Shown here: one piece after another, positions 5,831 to 11,552 of the stretch
Position numbering within the stretch: position 1 is the first letter of the stretch
Layout: every line of letters begins with the position of its first letter
NCBI GenBank assembly: GCA_020024645.1
Contig: JAHHTN010000066.1
Location: forward strand, 1-11,552
Length of the DNA stretch: 11,552 bases
Direction of reading: 5' to 3'
Source of the DNA: Faecalimonas sp.
GTDB lineage: Bacteria; Bacillota; Clostridia; Lachnospirales; Lachnospiraceae
The notes under the pieces: generated by a model
The model's database searches: none
What the model saw: the letters and a program-made list of their open reading frames with translations, nothing else
Told to the model about the DNA's origin: nothing
Position numbers and translations under genes: made by a program

Positions 5831-6187
5831 TTTAAGTCCGTATTTTTTACGTTCTTTCATACGTGGATCACGTGTTAAGTATCCTGCTTTTTTAAGCACT
5901 GGTCTGTATTCAGGATCTGCCTGAAGTAATGCTCTTGCGATACCGTGACGGATAGCACCAGCCTGTCCTGTGTATCCTCCACCATGTACATTTACTAAAA
6001 CATCAAATTTATCAGCTGTTTCTGTAGCAACAAGTGGCTGACGAACTACAACTTTTAATGTTTCTAATCCTAAATATTCATCGATATCTCTTTTATTAAT
6101 TGTAACTTTACCTGTTCCAGGTACTAAATATACTCTTGCGATTGATTTCTTTCTTCTTCCTGTTCCGTAGAATTTTACTTTAGACAC
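5795..6187 (-). CDS. rpsI: 30S ribosomal protein S9
   Basis: S9 is a small-subunit protein whose C-terminal tail reaches the P-site tRNA. The 130-residue sequence is full length and intact. It starts YGTGRRKKSIARV (7-19), carries the GGGYTGQAGAIRHGIARALL signature (69-88) and ends in the basic tail with terminal SKR (128-130). Translation starts at GTG 6187 behind AAAGGAGGA. It follows rplM by 26 bp in the standard L13-S9 pair. A mobile element is inserted just beyond its 3' end; the coding sequence appears undamaged, as expected if the element uses or restores the gene end. Confidence 0.98.
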   Translation of the reverse strand: MSKVKFYGTGRRKKSIARVYLVPGTGKVTINKRDIDEYLGLETLKVVVRQPLVATETADKFDVLVNVHGGGYTGQAGAIRHGIARALLQADPEYRPVLKKAGYLTRDPRMKERKKYGLKAARRAPQFSKR

Positions 6188-6213
6188 TGTAATTTCCTCC
6201 TTTCAACCTTTCC

Positions 6214-6642
6214 TTAAAATGTTAATACTTCTGGTTTCTGAGCCTGATTTGCGTGCTCTGGTCCAGCGTATACATGTAATTTCTTAATCATTGCTCTTCC
6301 TAAAGGTCCTTTTGGAAGCATTCCTTTTACAGCAAGTTCAATAACTTTTTCAGGTTTTTTAGCCATCATTTCTCTTAATGTAGTTTCTTTCATTCCTCCT
6401 ACATAATCTGAGTGATGATAGTAAATTTTCTGATCTAATTTTTTACCTGTTACACTGATTTTATCAGCATTTACTACGATTACATAATCACCTGTATCAA
6501 CGTGTGGTGTATATTCTGGTTTATTTTTTCCTCTTAAAACTTTTGCAACTTCAGATGCTAAACGTCCTAATGTGCAACCTTCTGCATCAACTACATACCA
6601 TTTTCTTTCAATCTTATCTGGATTAGCCATGTAAGTTTTCAT
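6214..6642 (-). CDS. rplM: 50S ribosomal protein L13
   Basis: L13 is an early-assembling large-subunit protein that binds 23S rRNA. At 142 residues it has normal length. The N-terminus MKTYMANPDKIERKWYVVDA and the signature around 107-129 (GMLPKGPLGRAMIKKLHVYAG) are characteristic. ATG 6642 follows an AGGGAGGT ribosome binding site. It is the first gene of the rplM-rpsI operon, behind a perfect-consensus promoter and a leader hairpin that may mediate feedback by L13. Confidence 0.98.
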   Translation of the reverse strand: MKTYMANPDKIERKWYVVDAEGCTLGRLASEVAKVLRGKNKPEYTPHVDTGDYVIVVNADKISVTGKKLDQKIYYHHSDYVGGMKETTLREMMAKKPEKVIELAVKGMLPKGPLGRAMIKKLHVYAGPEHANQAQKPEVLTF

Positions 6643-6694
6643 TGGTCGACCTCCCTAAATTTCATCTAATTATTATACTTCTTGGTTTTATGAA

Positions 6695-6730
6695 AATCAA
6701 TTTACTCCGGGGCTTTGGTGTAAATTGTTT
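6695..6730 (-). ncRNA. Leader hairpin upstream of rplM (possible L13 autoregulatory leader)
   Basis: In the minus-strand message CAATTTAC (6727-6720) pairs with GTAAATTG (6705-6698). The stem continues past an A-A mismatch with two C-G pairs and closes on AAAGCCCC (6716-6709). It lies in the roughly 103-base leader from the predicted start. Low-G+C Firmicutes often carry an L13 leader that binds the protein product. The hairpin fits that idea, but I cannot score it against the family model. Confidence 0.5.
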
Positions 6731-6751
6731 CTTCTATTGTCATACTGATTT

Positions 6752-6780
6752 ATTATATTATGCAAGCACTGCAATGTCAA
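6752..6780 (-). promoter_or_regulatory. Perfect-consensus promoter of rplM-rpsI
   Basis: TTGACA (6780-6775) and TATAAT (6757-6752) are spaced by 17 bp on the minus strand, giving a predicted start near 6745 and a leader of about 103 bases. A strong promoter is expected for ribosomal protein genes. Confidence 0.85.
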
Positions 6781-6784
6781 CCTT

Positions 6785-6811
6785 TTTCTCAAAAAAAGTG
6801 CGTTTTTACGC
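6785..6811 (-). terminator. Terminator-like hairpin after telA
   Basis: Right after the telA stop, the minus strand reads GCGT-AAAA-ACGC (6811-6800), then AC and seven T. The stem is only 4 bp, so termination may be incomplete. It sits just upstream of the rplM promoter. Confidence 0.45.
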
Positions 6812-7915
6812 CTATCGTACCTCTAATAGTTTTTGTTTTAATTCACTTTCAATCCGATTTAATTCTGCTTCCGCTGTTTTTCTTCTTGCTCTTCCTTCTT
6901 CTTGAATTTTCATCACTTCATCTAAAGTAGAAATAAGGGATTCATTTGTTGCCTTAAGCGTTTCCATATCGACAATACCTCTTTCAGCTTCTTTCGCTGT
7001 ATCAAGTGTTGCCATTTTTAACTTTTCTGCATTTTTTCTCAGAAGTTCATTTGTCATATCAGTTACTTCTCTCTGTGCTTCTGCCGCTTTCGCTGAGTTT
7101 TCCACTCCGATTGCCAAAACTATCTGACTTTTCCACAAAGGAATCGTGTTCACCAAAGTGGATTGAATTTTTTCGGACATCAATGTATCGTTGTTTTGTA
7201 CAAGGCGAATCTGTGGCGCCATTTGTAAGGAGATTGCTCTTGTCAATTCCAAATCATGTATTTTTTTCTCAAAGCGTTCACAGCGTCCAGCTAAATCATT
7301 TGCTTCTTGCACTTCTTCAGGTAGTCCACTTAACTGTGCCTTATTTCGTAAAGACGGAAGTTCTTTTTCCTGCACTTCTGTTATCTTTCTTTTTCCCGCT
7401 TCAATGTACATAGATAATTCTTTAAAATATGTCATATTTAACTCATACATCTTATCTAAAAGTGCAATATCCTTTAATAATTGGATTTGATGATTTTCTA
7501 ACGCTTTGCAAATTCTTTCCACATTGCTTTCTGCTTTATCATATTTCGCTTTCATATTAGCAAGTTTATTTGTATTTTTTCTAAAAAATCCGAAAAATCC
7601 TTTTTCATCTTCCTCCGTTTCAATATCTTTTAATTCCGAAACAACATCTGTAAGCATCTTTCCCACTTCACCCAAATCTTTAGTTTTTACATTTTCCAAA
7701 GCATTTTCTGAGAAGTCCGCCATTTTCTTCTGTGCACCTGCACCATATTGTAAAATCATATTTGCATTAGTTAAATCAATTTTAGATGAAAAATCTGCTA
7801 CCATTTTTTCTTCTTCCGAAGTCAAAACGACTTCCTCTATTTTCGGCTGCTCTTCCATCTGTTGTTTTTCTTGTGCAAAAGGCTCAAATGTAAGTACTGG
7901 TGATTCCTGTCCCAT
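6812..7915 (-). CDS. TelA/KlaA-family (toxic anion resistance) protein
   Basis: The family was named from tellurite resistance on plasmids, but chromosomal members in Firmicutes are linked more broadly to envelope-stress or antimicrobial tolerance, and the biochemical activity is unknown. The 367-residue protein is almost entirely helical and soluble, with no signal peptide. The family signature spans about 222-270, including LELTRAISLQMAPQIR and NTIPLWKSQIVLAIG. Coiled-coil-like helices flank it (about 120-185 and 275-365). ATG 7915 follows a GGAGGA site just past the stop of the XpaC-family gene, 13 bp away. The XpaC-TelA pairing also occurs in Bacillus (xpaC-yaaN), supporting a joint role. 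The family call is strong; actual tellurite resistance should not be assumed. Confidence 0.92.
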   Translation of the reverse strand: MGQESPVLTFEPFAQEKQQMEEQPKIEEVVLTSEEEKMVADFSSKIDLTNANMILQYGAGAQKKMADFSENALENVKTKDLGEVGKMLTDVVSELKDIETEEDEKGFFGFFRKNTNKLANMKAKYDKAESNVERICKALENHQIQLLKDIALLDKMYELNMTYFKELSMYIEAGKRKITEVQEKELPSLRNKAQLSGLPEEVQEANDLAGRCERFEKKIHDLELTRAISLQMAPQIRLVQNNDTLMSEKIQSTLVNTIPLWKSQIVLAIGVENSAKAAEAQREVTDMTNELLRKNAEKLKMATLDTAKEAERGIVDMETLKATNESLISTLDEVMKIQEEGRARRKTAEAELNRIESELKQKLLEVR

Positions 7916-7928
7916 ATTTTTTCCTCCT

Positions 7929-9101
7929 CTATTTGAAATCTTTTTCTTTATATCCCTCTCTAGCTAACATCGTCTGCAAAACAGAAATATCTGCCGAAAT
8001 ATCAAACGCTGTATCTTGAAACAAATCATCTAGCAATTGTTCAAATGCATTATTAATTGTATCTAATGTATTCTCTATTTCATTCATAGATTTTGTTACA
8101 TTCTCCCCTTTAATATCTAATGCATCAAATTCCTTATAGGCGTTTACCAGTTTTTGTGTTGTTGGTAAATAGTATTCCATAAACTTATCCATCTCTGGCA
8201 TTTGTTCCGGATGTTGTTTTACCGACTCAAAAATTTTGCGAATAACATTTTCCAATCTATCTAATTTTGCAGAAATAATTTCCCCAGGAATAGCATCATT
8301 TGCCACTCGAATAGATTCAATATATTCATTTCCCTTCTGAATCATTTCAGCAACTGCACGATCAGAAATATTTTCCACTTCTTTTGTCATTGCTTCCTGT
8401 CGCCGTCTTTGTTCTTCTTCTCTTTGTCGTCTTGACTCTTCTGCCTGCATCAATTGCTTATACGCCTCCACTGTCACCGTAAAGCATGTCTGGCTAGCAT
8501 CTAAAAAACCATCTAAAAACATCCCTGCTTTTATCATCGATTTTAAATTTTTACACACCTTTTTTTCTGGCATATGTGTTTTTTCTGAAAGTTCTTTTAC
8601 TGAACAAAACTCTCTTTTATTTAAAATTTCTACATATTTCTTAAAACACAGATATCGTTTTCTTCCCGAAACACCTTTTGCAAGGAAAAAAATTGATACA
8701 ACACAAATCATTATTCCTATAGCAAAAACTACACTAGAAACTGTTTTTGTAATCACAGAACCACTAATAAGGAATCCAATGATCGAGGTTAGCAAAATTC
8801 CTGTAAACACAAGCATCCCAATCCCTCCTAAAATAATAAGAGGTATACTTATATATCTTCCTTTTTCTTTTAAACGAATTTGTGTTTTAGGTTTTGATTT
8901 TGTCGAATTCTTTTTCTCCTGTTCAGGTGACTGTACATGAATATGTGGATTCATATGCATATGTCTCCTCGCCTCATTCATCGCCATATCCACTGTCTGA
9001 TTTATTTTCTGATTTAATTGCTGATAATTCATAGAATCCATGGCATCTTCTACTGTACGTCGAATTTGTTCTCCCAAATTAGAAAAATCTCTATTGTCCA
9101 T
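7929..9101 (-). CDS. XpaC-family membrane protein (5-bromo-4-chloroindolyl phosphate hydrolysis family)
   Basis: XpaC was named from a Bacillus hydrolysis phenotype; its true function is unclear. The 390 residues comprise a polar N-terminus (1-80) with a His/Met-rich patch at 47-55 (HMHMNPHIH), two membrane segments (about 84-112 and 119-142), a region at 150-205 that resembles a winged helix (SVKELSEKTHMPEKKVCKNL), a charged R/E coiled coil (220-240) and an XpaC-like helical domain (about 240-385). No phosphatase catalytic motif is evident. ATG 9101 overlaps the end of the ATPase gene by 11 bp, suggesting translational coupling. It is followed 13 bp later by telA. Its membrane anchor could tether the TelA-family protein, which is inference. 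Confidence 0.85.
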   Translation of the reverse strand: MDNRDFSNLGEQIRRTVEDAMDSMNYQQLNQKINQTVDMAMNEARRHMHMNPHIHVQSPEQEKKNSTKSKPKTQIRLKEKGRYISIPLIILGGIGMLVFTGILLTSIIGFLISGSVITKTVSSVVFAIGIMICVVSIFFLAKGVSGRKRYLCFKKYVEILNKREFCSVKELSEKTHMPEKKVCKNLKSMIKAGMFLDGFLDASQTCFTVTVEAYKQLMQAEESRRQREEEQRRRQEAMTKEVENISDRAVAEMIQKGNEYIESIRVANDAIPGEIISAKLDRLENVIRKIFESVKQHPEQMPEMDKFMEYYLPTTQKLVNAYKEFDALDIKGENVTKSMNEIENTLDTINNAFEQLLDDLFQDTAFDISADISVLQTMLAREGYKEKDFK

Positions 9102-11466
9102 ATTTTTCTGCCTTTCTCTTTTTCTTTTTCTCGTTTATACGAATAAAAAATTCCTCTGCTTTCCGAATAAACTGACATAAATGATTAAACACTGGCATTG
9201 TCGCAAAAGCAAAGACAAGAAGTAATAATCCACTCTTTAATGTTATTTGATTAATTCCAAATAATTCTCCCATAAATAAAACACAAATCAAAAGTCCAAA
9301 CAACATTCCAAACCATACAACCCATCGGAAAATATTCATTGGTTTAGAAAGTTCAAACAAAATCTGTAGCCCTACAATAGCAAGTAGTAATGTTGCTGTA
9401 ATAGAAATCTCTTCAGAACTAACTCCAAACACACTTCCAAATAAAATCAATAACCCTACCATAATAACATCTGTTAAACCTGCCGGAAGTGCTTTCAATA
9501 ACACATTTGTCAAAAATTTTCCTTTAATCAAATTTTTGTTCGGTTCCATCGCTAACAAAAATGCTGGTGTTCCTATCGTCATCATGCTGACAAGCGAAAC
9601 TTGTGCTGGACCAAGTGGATACGTAATCATAAAAATAAGCGATAGTGCTGACAATAAAAATGAAAATATGTTTTTTACCAAAAAAAGACTTGCTGATCTT
9701 TCAATATTGTTTACAACTTGTCGCCCCTCTGCTACAACAGAAGGCATTTTTGCAAAATCAGATTCCAACAGAACTAACTGCGATGCCTGTGATGCCACAT
9801 CACTTCCAGATGCCATAGCAATACTACAATCTGCATCTTTCAACGCCAAAACATCATTGACTCCATCACCTGTCATTGCAACTGTCTTCCCATCTTTTTT
9901 TAAGGCTTGCACAAACATTCTTTTTTGTTTTGGTGTTACCCTACCAAAAACAGTATATCTTCTTACTGCAACATCTATATCTTCCTCACTCTTTAATTGT
10001 CTTGCATCTACATAATTTTCTGCATTTGCAATCCCAGCTTCCAACGCCACTTTAGAAACTGTCATCGGATTATCCCCAGAAATCACTTTAATATCTACGC
10101 CTTGTTCTGCAAAATAGTGAAATGTTTCTTTTGCATTTTTTCGAATTGGATTCGAAAGAAGAATAAGACCAAGCAATGTTGCTTTTTCCGTCAATGCTTT
10201 ACCATCCGTTTCACCATCATATTTTGCAAAAACAAGCACACGGTAACCCTGCTCACTTTGTTTTTCAATTTCTTCTCGATATGTTTCAAATTCTTCTCGA
10301 AGTACAAATTCTGGTGCTCCTAAAACATATGTTATCCCATCTAAAACTGCACTACTGTACTTATATTCAGAAGAAAAGGTAGTAATCTTATCAGCAGTTC
10401 TTCCCATATGCATGCGAAAATGATTTTTCAAAGCTTCCATTGTTGTATTGTCTTTTTCCATATTAAAGACAAAATCGCTTAATTGCTCTTCTAACTCTCC
10501 TTTATCTTCACCGTACGAAATAATTTCATTTACTTTCATTACATTTTCAGTGATTGTTCCTGTTTTATCCACACATAAAACATTTACTCTAGCCAATGTT
10601 TCAATACATTTCATATCATGCACAAGTACTTTTTTCTTTGCCAATTTCATAACACTGACAACAAGTGCTACACTAGCAAGAAGATAAAGTCCTTCTGGAA
10701 TCATTCCAATAATTGCCGCTGTCATAGATGTAACACTTTTACGTAAGGTATTCTCTGAGAGAATGTATTGTTGGTAAAACATCATAAGTCCAATTGGAAT
10801 AATAATAATTCCTACTGCTTTAACTAATTTATTCAAAGAACGAATCATTTCTGATTGTTCTCCTTCTTTTACTGCTTTCGCTTCCAAAGTTAATTTTGAT
10901 ACATAAGAATCTGCACCAACTTTTGTAAGTTTTGCTAAACATCGTCCTGAAACAATATAACTTCCAGATAAAACAGAATCCCCTTTTACTTTTGTAATCT
11001 CATCTGCTTCACCCGTAATTAATGATTCATTCACTTGCACTTCACCTGATACAACAATTGCATCAGCAGGTATTTGATTTCCAGCTGCAAAAACAACAAC
11101 ATCATCTAACACAAGTTCTTCTGCACGGATAATTTTCCGCTTTCCTTCACGTATAACATTTGCTTTTGGTGCATGTAAAACTGCAAGTTTATCTAATATT
11201 TTCTTTGATCTATACTCTTGTACAATTCCAACTAGCGTATTGGCAATAATGATAGGTAAAAATGTAAGTTCGCGAAATGCCCCAACTAAAATTAATAACC
11301 CTGCAATTACTGCAAAAATCAAATTGAAATATGTGAATACATTTGTAAGAACAATCTCTTTCACCGATTTTGACGGTGCTTCTACAGGAGTGTTCTGTTT
11401 TCCTCCTTGAATTCTTTCTTCCACTTCTTTTTCTGAAAGACCCAATTGCATTTCTATATTTTCCAT
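9091..11466 (-). CDS. Cation-translocating P-type ATPase, CtpE-like
   Basis: This membrane pump moves a cation at the expense of ATP. In the 791-residue product the actuator loop TGEA is at 151-154, PEGL in TM4 at 257-260, the phosphorylated Asp in DKTGT at D300, the nucleotide-domain LGAPEF at 382-387, and TGDGVND at 532-538. About ten membrane helices are expected: two near the N-terminus, two around 218-276 and six after 594. The MTIGTPAFLLAMEPN stretch (629-643) and PEGL resemble CtpE-type pumps, for which calcium has been proposed; no heavy-metal-binding domain or CPC motif is present. The start is set at ATG 11466 because GGAGG ends 5 bases before it. ATG 11478 lacks a ribosome binding site and lies only about 7 bases from the predicted transcription start. 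It is the first gene of an operon with the XpaC- and TelA-family genes. Confidence 0.9.
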   Translation of the reverse strand: MENIEMQLGLSEKEVEERIQGGKQNTPVEAPSKSVKEIVLTNVFTYFNLIFAVIAGLLILVGAFRELTFLPIIIANTLVGIVQEYRSKKILDKLAVLHAPKANVIREGKRKIIRAEELVLDDVVVFAAGNQIPADAIVVSGEVQVNESLITGEADEITKVKGDSVLSGSYIVSGRCLAKLTKVGADSYVSKLTLEAKAVKEGEQSEMIRSLNKLVKAVGIIIIPIGLMMFYQQYILSENTLRKSVTSMTAAIIGMIPEGLYLLASVALVVSVMKLAKKKVLVHDMKCIETLARVNVLCVDKTGTITENVMKVNEIISYGEDKGELEEQLSDFVFNMEKDNTTMEALKNHFRMHMGRTADKITTFSSEYKYSSAVLDGITYVLGAPEFVLREEFETYREEIEKQSEQGYRVLVFAKYDGETDGKALTEKATLLGLILLSNPIRKNAKETFHYFAEQGVDIKVISGDNPMTVSKVALEAGIANAENYVDARQLKSEEDIDVAVRRYTVFGRVTPKQKRMFVQALKKDGKTVAMTGDGVNDVLALKDADCSIAMASGSDVASQASQLVLLESDFAKMPSVVAEGRQVVNNIERSASLFLVKNIFSFLLSALSLIFMITYPLGPAQVSLVSMMTIGTPAFLLAMEPNKNLIKGKFLTNVLLKALPAGLTDVIMVGLLILFGSVFGVSSEEISITATLLLAIVGLQILFELSKPMNIFRWVVWFGMLFGLLICVLFMGELFGINQITLKSGLLLLVFAFATMPVFNHLCQFIRKAEEFFIRINEKKKKRKAEKYGQ

Positions 11467-11491
11467 AGGCGCCTCCATTTTCTATGCTTCT

Positions 11492-11520
11492 ATGATACCT
11501 TTTATACTGCAAAATGTAAA
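11492..11520 (-). promoter_or_regulatory. Promoter of the ATPase-xpaC-telA operon
   Basis: TTTACA (11520-11515) and TATCAT (11497-11492) are each one base from consensus and are spaced by 17 bp on the minus strand. The start would lie near 11485, leaving a leader of about 19 bases before ATG 11466. No operator or riboswitch-like structure fits in so short a leader. Confidence 0.65.
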
Positions 11521-11552
11521 TTCTTTTCACACTCATTTTACAAATTATATAT

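Noticed and set aside
6812..7915. Tellurite resistance determinant
   Set aside because: The protein is TelA-family, but the rest of a ter or kla cluster is absent and chromosomal members have wider roles, so resistance is not claimed.
7006..7967. Plus-strand frames opposite telA and xpaC
   Set aside because: They are S/F/L-rich antisense shadows of helical, K/E-rich proteins, without ribosome binding sites.

Overview
The window looks like low-G+C Firmicutes chromosome, most likely a Clostridia/Lachnospiraceae-type bacterium. This rests on AT-rich DNA, strong AGGAGG ribosome binding sites, the rplM-rpsI order and the style of the mobile genes; no species can be named. It falls into two parts that meet near position 5,600-5,800.

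Positions 1 to about 5,700 are one end of an integrated mobile element, probably an integrative and mobilizable element (IME). From the inner side outwards it carries: a MobV/Pre relaxase that runs off the left edge; an oriT-like intergenic stretch with hairpins; a pair of oppositely oriented triple 9-bp iterons around an AT-rich core (candidate replication origin); a D5/P4-type SF3 helicase-primase; a small excisionase-like HTH protein; a divergent control region; an XRE-family regulator; and a tyrosine integrase at the element end. Relaxase, primase and the small HTH gene are on the minus strand. The regulator and integrase are on the plus strand. A consensus sigma-A promoter for the HTH-primase arm contains two TATGCA boxes, and a third box lies beside the regulator promoter, so the regulator probably silences the replication/excision arm. 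No cargo gene is visible; any cargo and the other att site lie left of the window.

The element end faces the 3' end of rpsI. Between them are an integrase terminator, three 11-bp direct repeats that look like integrase arm sites, and the rpsI terminator.

Positions about 5,720-11,552 are ordinary chromosome, all on the minus strand. The rplM-rpsI operon (L13, S9) has a perfect-consensus promoter and a leader hairpin. Upstream of it is a three-gene operon: a CtpE-like P-type cation ATPase, an XpaC-family membrane protein and a TelA-family protein. Stop/start overlap and 13-bp spacing suggest the three are made together; their joint role is probably linked to the envelope or ion stress but is not established.

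The most interesting unexplained structure is in the element's non-coding DNA: the 9-bp iteron pair at 1393-1502, twin GATA-loop hairpins with a compensatory base-pair change at 1237-1277, twin TCAGA-N3-TCTGA dyads at 3344-3397, the TATGCA boxes at 3781-3829, and the 11-bp repeats at 5643-5675.
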